Shown piece by piece: positions 25,047 through 32,932 of a stretch of 39,476 nt of DNA (its first letter is position 1; every line of letters begins with the position of its first letter). The stretch is from Candidatus Pacearchaeota archaeon (GTDB lineage Archaea > Nanobdellota > Nanobdellia > Pacearchaeales > UBA284). Where the stretch lies: the NCBI GenBank assembly GCA_026395795.1, contig JAPLYB010000032.1, forward strand, positions 1 to 39,476, written 5' to 3'. Both the position numbers and the translations under genes were made by a program. The notes below the pieces were generated by a model. That model saw only the letters and a list, made by a program, of their open reading frames with translations. It did not search any database and was not told the DNA's origin.

Positions 25047-25150
25047 TCCGCACAACGCAAAGCCCGAGTGGAGTCCCCTTCTGCGTTTCTTGTCTACTTC
25101 GTAGACAAGAAACGCTATATTGTCCTTTCTCTCATGTTTGCTTGTGCGGA
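25047..25150. repeat. nested inverted repeat: 9-bp outer arms around a perfect 15-bp hairpin
   Basis: TCCGCACAA(25047)/TTGTGCGGA(25142); GCGTTTCTTGTCTAC-TTC-GTAGACAAGAAACGC (25083-25115). Confidence 0.85.
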
Positions 25151-25204
25151 AAGTACAAAACCTTGATTAGAAAAGGTTAAAAATATGAGATTTGTAAGAT
25201 AAAT

Positions 25205-26053
25205 ATGAAAGAAAGCTCTAGCGAAATAAAAAACAAAAATTTAAAACTAAGTGTAATGGAAGCATTGCAGGAAGATGCTTACAAAGGAATTGCAAGAATT
25301 GATGCAATGACAATGAAGCAATTAGGTGTGCAATCTGGAGATATTATCTCTATAAAGGGTGAACGTGAAAGTGTTGCCATTGTTGATGAAGTATGCCAAG
25401 CAGATGGGCTGTGGAAAAAATGGTTGGAGGAAAACCATCTTGGAGAGCATATTCTAAGAATCGATGGGATTATAAGAAGAAATGTCAAAACCGTAATTGG
25501 AGGAACCGTCATAGTTAATAAGATAGATACCAAAGAGGCAAAGGAAATTGTTGTTGAACCTACTAAAAAGGGGGTAGTTGTTCAAGTTAATCTTGAATAT
25601 TTCAAGAAAGAATTGCTAGGAAGAGCAATTGTTGTTGGTGATTTAATTCTTTTAGGCACTCAAAGGAGAAATGACTCGTCAGATGAGTTTGATGCTGGAG
25701 ATTTGGGAAGCATTTTTGGAGAAGTTTTCGGGAGTATGGGTATGAATCTAGGAGAGTCTGGAGGAATAACCTTTGTCGTAGAATCAACAAATCCTAAACA
25801 ACCAGTTATAATAACCGATAAAACCCAGATTAAGGTAACCCGTAAATCAACCAAAGAGTTTAACGAAGAAGATATTCGTGAGAAACAAATAATTGAAGTT
25901 ACTACTCTTCCAAATATGAAAAAGTTTCTTCGAGTTAAATCTCTAAAAGACATTTTCAAATTTTCAGAAAAAGGGTACATTATAAACAAATATGAAGATA
26001 AAATCAAGAAAATTTATTTTGTATCGGGGTATTTTTACGAAGTAAAAAAGTAG
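25205..26053 (+). CDS. standalone Cdc48/VAT N-terminal substrate/cofactor-binding domain protein
   Basis: LKLSVMEALQEDAYKGIARIDAMTMKQLGVQSGDIISIKGERESVAIV...ILRIDGIIRRNVKTVIGGTVIV; LGRAIVVGDLILLG; TFVVESTNPKQPVIITDKTQIKV; no Walker motifs. Confidence 0.85.
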   Translation: MKESSSEIKNKNLKLSVMEALQEDAYKGIARIDAMTMKQLGVQSGDIISIKGERESVAIVDEVCQADGLWKKWLEENHLGEHILRIDGIIRRNVKTVIGGTVIVNKIDTKEAKEIVVEPTKKGVVVQVNLEYFKKELLGRAIVVGDLILLGTQRRNDSSDEFDAGDLGSIFGEVFGSMGMNLGESGGITFVVESTNPKQPVIITDKTQIKVTRKSTKEFNEEDIREKQIIEVTTLPNMKKFLRVKSLKDIFKFSEKGYIINKYEDKIKKIYFVSGYFYEVKK

Positions 26054-26149
26054 AAGTGTTGAAAAACGAATTCTTCTTTATTTATTCTATTCAAGAACAA
26101 TGAGAGTTAGTTCACCTTGTATATCTTATATGAAACGATTTAACTATTC

Positions 26150-26353
26150 TTATTTTTCAACTAGAATCAATCTTAAAACTATAATCAGAAAAATAAACAA
26201 AATAACCGAAATTAAAGCTGGAGCAAAAATTCTCAACAAAATAGACTCATTTTTTAATAATTCATAAGCTACCATCCATTGAGTAACTATTACACCACCA
26301 AAAAATCCTGCAAGAATATCTCTTACAAATTTTGTCCATTCTTTAGGGTTCAT
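26150..26353 (-). CDS. small membrane protein
   Basis: 67 aa, two TM. Confidence 0.5.
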   Translation of the reverse strand: MNPKEWTKFVRDILAGFFGGVIVTQWMVAYELLKNESILLRIFAPALISVILFIFLIIVLRLILVEK

Positions 26354-26379
26354 CCCCCCTTTTTGGCTTATACATTTTA

Positions 26380-27045
26380 TTAATAGATTGTGAGATTAAA
26401 AATTTTATTTTCTATTGGTGGCACTGAGTGAAGATAGAAATACAGTTGCACAGTCTTATCCTTATCATCAAAATAGCTCGGACAAGATGGGCAATAAGAT
26501 AACGAGGATAACGTAACATCTAAATAACAAGATTTGCCCACTTGTAATGAACCTTGTTGTGAAATTATCAAACCGACCCCAGCATCACAAGAAATGGAAT
26601 AGTATTGACTACCATAACTCTTGGGAATATAATCTTTATACATGGGAACGCCTTTTTCTATTCTGTAAACATAAATATCATACACATTAAACCCTTCTAT
26701 GTCTTTTTTCCCAATATTAGTAAAATTGATATGGAACTTGACATCTTGTTTATTGTTAAGTTCAATATTAGAAGGGGAAACATTTATTTTTATATCATAA
26801 TCTTTCTGAGAGCTAGTTAGTCGAAGAGAGTCTAATTTTATTATTCCAATAGTCCCAAAAAGGATTACAACTATAATTGAAACTATCCAGTAAACTCTTT
26901 GCTCCCCCAATCCCATCGACTTTTTTGATTCTGTCTTACTAATGTTCTTATGTTCATCACTTACTTTTAAATGCTTTTTAGTTACCCTTAGTAATTCTTT
27001 TTGAGTTTCTAATTGTTTTTTTGGGATACTCTCTCTTTCTGCCAT
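26380..27045 (-). CDS. single-pass membrane protein with extracytoplasmic beta domain
   Basis: TM VYWIVSIIVVILFGTIGII; NVSPSNIELNNKQDVKFHINFTNIGKKDIEGFNV. Confidence 0.6.
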   Translation of the reverse strand: MAERESIPKKQLETQKELLRVTKKHLKVSDEHKNISKTESKKSMGLGEQRVYWIVSIIVVILFGTIGIIKLDSLRLTSSQKDYDIKINVSPSNIELNNKQDVKFHINFTNIGKKDIEGFNVYDIYVYRIEKGVPMYKDYIPKSYGSQYYSISCDAGVGLIISQQGSLQVGKSCYLDVTLSSLSYCPSCPSYFDDKDKTVQLYFYLHSVPPIENKIFNLTIY

Positions 27046-27068
27046 ATTTTTCTAGTTCCTTTTAGAAT

Positions 27069-27455
27069 TTAAACCCTCTTCTTTCTATTCCTTCTATTCA
27101 ATCTTCTCACCCAGTAATTATATGCTCTAAGCTCTTTTGGGTCTTGTTGCATTATTCTTTGAAAGATATCATCATCTGTAGGATGTCCTTTCCAGTATAT
27201 TCTTTTTCTCACACGATATAAGGGTTGTTTATAACGAATTGGTTTCCAGACTTCTTTTCCATTTCTATGACCTTTAAATTCCCATGTGCCAGACCTTTTC
27301 TTTCCTTCCTTAATACTCTTCCAAATCCAGTAAACAGCACATACGCTAATTATTCCCGCACCAACAAAACAAAACCATTCTTTATAGATAAACCCTAGAA
27401 CTAGAAGGAAAACTGCTAGAAGAGAGTAGAATACTGCGTTTTGTTTAGTTTTCAT
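27069..27455 (-). CDS. two-TM membrane protein, paralog of 36445..36879
   Basis: shared MKTKQ.VVFY.LLAVFLL.LGFIYKEWFCFVGAGII and DPKELR.YNYWVRRLNRRNRKK. Confidence 0.75.
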   Translation of the reverse strand: MKTKQNAVFYSLLAVFLLVLGFIYKEWFCFVGAGIISVCAVYWIWKSIKEGKKRSGTWEFKGHRNGKEVWKPIRYKQPLYRVRKRIYWKGHPTDDDIFQRIMQQDPKELRAYNYWVRRLNRRNRKKRV

Positions 27456-27912
27456 TTTGTAATTGATAAAGAGAGGGAAATTTCTTTTTGAGTATGGTTT
27501 TCAAGATAAAAAGAGATACCAAAAAACCAACAAATAAGATAACAGAGGCGATTATCATAGATAGATGATACTTCCCAATTAAATACACCATTAAGATAAA
27601 AAGAGATACAAACAATACAACTTCCATAGAGACAAATTTAGAATTAATGGGGTTCTTTTCAAAAATAGAAATGATTTGGAAAATCAGGGAAAATACAATC
27701 GCTAATCCTCCAAAAACAACCATAATTAAAGCCATTCCACTGAGTTGGTTTGGAGACTTTGAAAGAACAATAGTTATGATTGCCCCCATAAGCAAGACTA
27801 AAAGAGAAGTGTAAATAGTATCAAAACTGCCAAGTTCAGTTGTTTCTTTGATAACGTCCAACTTTTTGTTAATTGTTTCTAAAATTTCGGTGTCTTTCTT
27901 TTCCTCAACCAT
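27445..27912 (-). CDS. four-TM membrane protein
   Basis: hydrophobic segments; start context matches the 36888..37289 gene. Confidence 0.6.
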   Translation of the reverse strand: MVEEKKDTEILETINKKLDVIKETTELGSFDTIYTSLLVLLMGAIITIVLSKSPNQLSGMALIMVVFGGLAIVFSLIFQIISIFEKNPINSKFVSMEVVLFVSLFILMVYLIGKYHLSMIIASVILFVGFLVSLFILKTILKKKFPSLYQLQNEN

Positions 27913-27962
27913 ATCTTTCTAACATCTAGCCCCTATTTATTCCTTTTCCCAGCCACCACACA

Positions 27963-27980
27963 CCACGCCCGCAGGCGTGG
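27963..27980. repeat. GC-rich hairpin CCACGCC-CGCA-GGCGTGG
   Basis: same stem, different loop, at 37340..37357. Confidence 0.8.
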
Positions 27981-28068
27981 GCGTACACCCCCCATAAAGA
28001 TAAGATTTCAACACCAGCGACCTTTGAACCCTCTCTCTTTGCTCTCACCCAGAACCCCAGAGAAAATT

Positions 28069-28323
28069 TTATGTTAATTTTTTTATTTTCATTCCTTTTT
28101 CTGTAAGAATATAGATTCTACCAAGTTTATCCTTTTCATTAAGACACTTTGCAACCTTATATTTTACAAACAACCTAAGATTATCACTCACATTATTCAA
28201 AGCGAGACTTGTTAACTTCTTGATTTGTGTGGGCGTTAAAGGTTTATCCATTACTTTAAGCATTTTAGCTCTTTGAGAGCCCCGAATAATCCACGAATAA
28301 AGTTTAACCTCTTTTTGTTTCAT
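28069..28323 (-). CDS. winged-helix regulator
   Basis: PLTPTQIKKLTSLALNNVSDNLRLFVKYKVAKCLNEKDKLGRIYILTEKG. Confidence 0.7.
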   Translation of the reverse strand: MKQKEVKLYSWIIRGSQRAKMLKVMDKPLTPTQIKKLTSLALNNVSDNLRLFVKYKVAKCLNEKDKLGRIYILTEKGMKIKKLT

Positions 28324-28407
28324 AAAAACAGGGGTTTTTAAGAATTAAAATGGATTACACTGAAATTATACCGAAATATTTAAAAGAGTTGAGGAACTAA
28401 GAAAAGT

Positions 28408-29064
28408 ATGAAAAAGCAACATTTAACTTTAATTGCTATTTCTTTGTTGATTATTGGAATATTATTTATTGCTGGATGTAACCAAACAACAAATCAACAA
28501 ACATGCAATAAACCATATATTTTAGTTGGGACTTCTTGCTGTTTAGACCAGAATGATAATTCAATATGCGATACAGATGAGACCTCAATACTACCACCAG
28601 AAACCAATTTCTTGACTTATGATAACTCTGCTTATGGAATAAGAATAACATATCCTTCAAATTGGGAAAAAGAGGAAAAATCGACTGGCATGGTCATCGT
28701 TGAATTTTTCTCACCAAAAGAAAGTGTTTCTGATGCAATTACAGAAAATCTAAATGTGGTTATTGAAGATTTATCTGCTCAACCCATGACCTTAAACGAA
28801 TACACAAACCTGTCTATCAAGAATATAAAGCTATATTTTACAGATGTGAATATGATTGATTCAAGTGCAACTACCTTAGGTGGCAATTCTGCACATAAAG
28901 TTGTTTATACTGCGAATATGGGACAATATAATGGAAAATTTATGCAAGTTTATACAATTAGAAATAATAAAGCATATGTAATTACATATACCGCACAACC
29001 AAGTACGTATTCCTATTATTTAGATATAATAAACCAGATGATTAATTCCTTTGAAATTATTTGA
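28408..29064 (+). CDS. lipoprotein: Cys-rich Asp/Asn-loop leader plus PsbP-like domain
   Basis: lipobox LFIAGC; CNKPYILVGTSCCLDQNDNSICD; YGIRITYPSNWEKEE... Confidence 0.7.
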   Translation: MKKQHLTLIAISLLIIGILFIAGCNQTTNQQTCNKPYILVGTSCCLDQNDNSICDTDETSILPPETNFLTYDNSAYGIRITYPSNWEKEEKSTGMVIVEFFSPKESVSDAITENLNVVIEDLSAQPMTLNEYTNLSIKNIKLYFTDVNMIDSSATTLGGNSAHKVVYTANMGQYNGKFMQVYTIRNNKAYVITYTAQPSTYSYYLDIINQMINSFEII

Positions 29065-29119
29065 ATTAACAATATAAATAAAGAAAAAGATTTAAATAAA
29101 TAACTTTACTTGATTAAAC

Positions 29120-29401
29120 ATGAATAAAACACAATGGTTTGTTTTAAGTGGAATATTGATTTTATCAGGTATTTATATTATCTTTGCTGGAATGAATTGG
29201 GGGTGCATACAAGATTCTTTTAATCAGTTTGCAGACTCACAATCATCTCAAACTTTTTATATGGATTATGCCCCCAATGAATACGACCTTGTTCAGTGTG
29301 CAGTTGGAATCAAAATGTCTTATATACTCGTATATTTGGCTTTTTTCTTAGGCGTGGTGTGTGCTATTATGGGATTTTTAGAACTAAAGAAAAAGGTTTA
29401 A
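29120..29401 (+). CDS. two-TM membrane protein, paralog of 38076..38312
   Basis: MNKTQW.VL N terminus, G(F/I)LEL/EPKKK C terminus. Confidence 0.6.
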   Translation: MNKTQWFVLSGILILSGIYIIFAGMNWGCIQDSFNQFADSQSSQTFYMDYAPNEYDLVQCAVGIKMSYILVYLAFFLGVVCAIMGFLELKKKV

Positions 29402-29425
29402 ATTATTGAATTCATTAAAAAGAAT

Positions 29426-29692
29426 ATGCCAAAACAAAAAAAGCAAGAACGCAAAACATGGCCTTTGATTCCTTTGATAATTGTGATATATTTTGCTGTC
29501 GGAATAACACTTCTTATATGTTCCCCCTTTCTTCCTTATCCGTATAGTACTTCCTTATCTCGAATAGCAGATAGCATGATAAATATTCATTTTTATTATT
29601 CCGATTTAATAATATTTCTAGTTGGATTACTTATCGGCATGGCTATTGTTCGACATAAAAAACAAACTATCTCAAAAGCTCCAGATAGCTAA
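29426..29692 (+). CDS. two-TM membrane protein
   Basis: 88 aa, two hydrophobic segments. Confidence 0.55.
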   Translation: MPKQKKQERKTWPLIPLIIVIYFAVGITLLICSPFLPYPYSTSLSRIADSMINIHFYYSDLIIFLVGLLIGMAIVRHKKQTISKAPDS

Positions 29693-29739
29693 ACCGATAA
29701 CTTTCTTACTAAGTGCCTCGTGTCAACCTTTTATGATTA

Positions 29740-29764
29740 GAGTTCGAATCTCGTTGGGAGCATT
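29740..29764 (+). repeat. attR (25-bp copy of the tRNA-Glu 3' end)
   Basis: gagttcgaatctcgttgggagcatt. Confidence 0.9.
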
Positions 29765-29810
29765 GGAGAGACTCCGATAAATTTAAATAGTTCGGAGTCT
29801 CTTATTTTTC

Positions 29811-31085
29811 ATGAAAATAGACCTATATAATCATGAGCCAAGATACAATAGCTGGAAAGAGCACGCTTCTAAAAAGGATTATATCGAAGGAAACCTAACA
29901 AAAAAGAATTCTGATACTCTATTAAAATATATCTTTGATATGGAAGTTGGTGCTAATGTTTCTTTGCTTAGTAAAAAAGGCGGAAGGTCATTTATGAGGC
30001 TTAATACTATCAGAACAAGACTTACTCAGCTGTTTATAATGTTTCAAGGAAAAGATATTCCAGATATAACAAAAATAACAGAAAAACAACTTCAGAATTT
30101 CTTTGCAAATATGAGAAATGGGACAATCAAGAACAAATTAGGAGAAAAATACAAATCAACTGCCGATTATGTCAAGACTTTCAAGGCATTTTGGCACTGG
30201 TATATGAAAGTAAGCAAGAAAAAAGAGAAACTCATAACCGATGTTACAACAGAATTAGACTCCTCAAGAGATGAAAAGCCAAAATGGGTGTATCTTGATG
30301 AAGACCAGATGAAACTGCTTCTTGAGAAGTGTGAGCCACGTTATAAGCCATTCTTGTCATTCCTATACGATTCTGGAGCAAGGGTTACAGAATCCTTCTC
30401 TTTATTAGTTCAGGATATTCACGAAGAAAAAAATATTGTTTATGTTAACATAAGGGATGAAACAAGCAAGACATTTGGAAGAAAGATTAAACTGCTATTA
30501 TGCGGAAAAGACCTGCTAGAATACATAAAAAGAAGTGAACTAAAGCCAGAAGATAGACTATTTGGTTTTAGCCCAGAATATACTAATAGATATTTAGGAG
30601 AATTAGCAAAACAATTATTCGGGGATAAAGATTCAAAAGCAGGAGCAAAATACTCTGACTTGTCAATGTATGACTTTAGGCATAATTCTTGTTGTTATTG
30701 GATTAAAAGATACAAGAATAACACTGGCTTGATGTTTAGATTTGGATGGAAAACTGAAAAATATATTTTATATTACTCAGAATTTCTTGGAATGAGAGAT
30801 TTAATTTCTCAAGAAGATTTGTATATTGATATTACAAAAACAGAACTTGAGAAACAGCTTGATGAACAAAGTAAACAAGTAATTTCTTTACAAACTGCTC
30901 AAACAGAAATGCAGAAAGAATTTGAAAAAACCAAAAAAAGATTAAAAATAACATCAAAAGGAGATAGAATGGCGAGAGCATTTGTTGAAAGAATATTGGA
31001 AAATAGACCCGAAGTTAGAAGAGCTGTTGAAAAGGCAATGGAAAGAGAGGAATTAGAAAAACAAAATAAAAAATCTCATAAATAA
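29811..31085 (+). CDS. second tyrosine recombinase/integrase
   Basis: LYDSGARVTESFSLLVQDI, LSMYDFRHNSCCYWIKR, Tyr region KYILYYSEFLG, C-terminal coiled coil. Confidence 0.85.
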   Translation: MKIDLYNHEPRYNSWKEHASKKDYIEGNLTKKNSDTLLKYIFDMEVGANVSLLSKKGGRSFMRLNTIRTRLTQLFIMFQGKDIPDITKITEKQLQNFFANMRNGTIKNKLGEKYKSTADYVKTFKAFWHWYMKVSKKKEKLITDVTTELDSSRDEKPKWVYLDEDQMKLLLEKCEPRYKPFLSFLYDSGARVTESFSLLVQDIHEEKNIVYVNIRDETSKTFGRKIKLLLCGKDLLEYIKRSELKPEDRLFGFSPEYTNRYLGELAKQLFGDKDSKAGAKYSDLSMYDFRHNSCCYWIKRYKNNTGLMFRFGWKTEKYILYYSEFLGMRDLISQEDLYIDITKTELEKQLDEQSKQVISLQTAQTEMQKEFEKTKKRLKITSKGDRMARAFVERILENRPEVRRAVEKAMEREELEKQNKKSHK

Positions 31086-31166
31086 AGTTTAACAATACTC
31101 AAAAAAACAAGAGCAAAAGAAACCGAAAAGTTATGTTCAAAATTATAAAATAAACTAAATCGATAA

Positions 31167-31203
31167 GCAAGGTTTCGAAAAGCCTTTAGGCAAGAAACCT
31201 TGC
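31167..31203. repeat. long stem-loop GCAAGGTTTC...GAAACCTTGC with inner GCCT/AGGC
   Basis: 10-bp perfect arms plus inner 4-bp stem. Confidence 0.75.
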
Positions 31204-31222
31204 GAGAGGTGAAAAATGTTAA

Positions 31223-32293
31223 ATGACAAAACAAGAAACAGACATGGGTTTATTCATAGTTATTGCACTTGTCTTAATGGCTATTCTATCGTCGACTTTT
31301 CTCAAAGTTAAAAATTGGTTTTTACAGACATTCAATAAAATCTCAACTTCTGTTAATAATTCTATAAAATACATTCAAACGCATGGAATACTTACTATTC
31401 TTTGGATTATATTTGGTCTTGCTGTTGTCTATATTCTTTACAAAATAATAAAATCAATTATAGACAAAATAAATGAAAAAAGAGAAAGAGTTGAAAATAT
31501 TAAGAATGAGTTAAAAGAAATAGAAAAGCATATTAAAACAAGGTCTAACCCAGGTACAGTAGAAGAAGCAATTGATTCAGTAAGCAAAAAATTACAACTT
31601 TGTGAAGATACAAATAAATTAAAAGGGCATATCGGACTATTAAAAAAGAAACTTCTTAATCTTGAACTTCTGAATGAAGAATCAAGACGTAAAGAAAATA
31701 TAAACCAGCTAGAAATAAGAGAAAGAGAATTAGATTCTAGATTTGCAGAAAAAGAAAGAAAATCAAGAGAAGCTGAACAAAACAAGCAAGTCCTATTAAG
31801 AAGACTTGGAATTGAAGAAAATCGCGTATTTAAAAAATCAGAATTAAGAGACAAAGAAATAGAAGCACTTAAAGAACAGGATTTTGAGCAAGTTAATCAA
31901 TTTGATGTTCTTGAAAGAAAACAAATTTCTGTTTTAATCAAGCCCTATGAAAAATTAAATCATTCAAGGGAGCATATTTTCTTGGTTTGGAGTGTAAAAA
32001 GATTTCTTGAATCAAGGAGAATAGAAAGAATTGAAGAGCACTTAACAAAAGGTGCCGATATTACATTCAAGCATAATAAAAAATGGTTTGCAATTGAAAT
32101 TGAAACAGGCAGTATGCTTGAAAAATCAAAAAGGTTAAAAGAAAAAGTTGATTATCTTAATAGACAATATCCAAACAGGTGGATGTTTGTTGTTTCCAAT
32201 GAAAAATTAGTCTCAAGATATGCTGAATTTGGGTTAAGCACCTCAAGAAACCGGGTGCCAGAAAACCTCGAAAAACTGCTTAAAAATGTATGA
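31223..32293 (+). CDS. membrane-anchored coiled-coil protein with putative PD-(D/E)XK nuclease domain
   Basis: two N-terminal TM helices, long charged coiled coil, C-terminal GADITFKHNKKWFAIEIETGS. Confidence 0.6.
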   Translation: MTKQETDMGLFIVIALVLMAILSSTFLKVKNWFLQTFNKISTSVNNSIKYIQTHGILTILWIIFGLAVVYILYKIIKSIIDKINEKRERVENIKNELKEIEKHIKTRSNPGTVEEAIDSVSKKLQLCEDTNKLKGHIGLLKKKLLNLELLNEESRRKENINQLEIRERELDSRFAEKERKSREAEQNKQVLLRRLGIEENRVFKKSELRDKEIEALKEQDFEQVNQFDVLERKQISVLIKPYEKLNHSREHIFLVWSVKRFLESRRIERIEEHLTKGADITFKHNKKWFAIEIETGSMLEKSKRLKEKVDYLNRQYPNRWMFVVSNEKLVSRYAEFGLSTSRNRVPENLEKLLKNV

Positions 32294-32298
32294 TTTTA

Positions 32299-32321
32299 AG
32301 CACCCGGAATTTGCGGGTGCA
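32299..32321. terminator. terminator-like hairpin after the 31223 gene
   Basis: GCACCCG-GAATTTG-CGGGTGC hairpin a few nt after the stop codon. Confidence 0.45.
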
Positions 32322-32390
32322 AACTTACCTTTATTGAAGATAAAACTATGATTTTAAGTCACTTTTAACACCGGCGTATATGGTATCTAC

Positions 32391-32852
32391 TTATACCCTT
32401 AAATCATGCCCCCTCTTTATAGTTGAGTCTGGATTACTTATCACTAAATCCATAACTGAGCATAATCGATTAATATCAGGTAAAGCCATTTTCGGATTAT
32501 AAATAAACACAGAATAATCTAATGTCTTTCCGAATGTGCTCAAAACAGAACGATTTACCATATCTTTACTATACTTCGGTCCAGAAGCACCACCAATATC
32601 TAAAAAATGCCCGTCATGACCGTTTATTGGTTCCATATCCGCACTGCTAAATAATTCTGAATATATCTCAGAAGTAAAATGCATTCCATTTTGATATAAT
32701 TCCTCCATTAATCTCCTTATTAAAGTAGATTTTCCATGGTTTCTTCCAGGAGAATGAATTGATACTAAGACTGGTTTTTCGAATCTTTGTACAACTTCAT
32801 AAATTCTTTTTATTCCCGTGTCAAAATCAACAACATTCGCCATAATAACCAA
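32391..32852 (-). CDS. P-loop NTPase / nucleoside-kinase-like protein
   Basis: VLVSIHSPGRNHGKSTLIRRLMEEL (GxxxxGKST). Confidence 0.6.
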   Translation of the reverse strand: MVIMANVVDFDTGIKRIYEVVQRFEKPVLVSIHSPGRNHGKSTLIRRLMEELYQNGMHFTSEIYSELFSSADMEPINGHDGHFLDIGGASGPKYSKDMVNRSVLSTFGKTLDYSVFIYNPKMALPDINRLCSVMDLVISNPDSTIKRGHDLRV

Positions 32853-32932
32853 AAGAATTGTACATTTTTAAATTTTGGCATTGTTATCACTAAACAATAG
32901 ATACTAAAAGAAAAAAATAAAAAAAAATATTA

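Larger units (their letters stand above)
20925..29764 (+). mobile_element. tRNA-Glu-integrated element (~8.8 kb) with its own tyrosine recombinase
   Basis: bounded by 25-bp direct repeats of the tRNA 3' end; int adjacent to the left repeat. Confidence 0.88.

Noticed and set aside
25279-26007. Antisense ORFs (25279, 25602, 25660, minus strand) over the Cdc48-N gene
   Set aside because: Shadow ORFs of a clearly conserved plus-strand domain
29740-29764. Second tRNA-Glu gene
   Set aside because: Only the T-arm/acceptor 3' portion is present; no D or anticodon arm upstream
31438-31854. Antisense 138-aa Ser/Leu-rich ORF
   Set aside because: Complement of the Lys/Glu-rich coiled coil, a typical artefact
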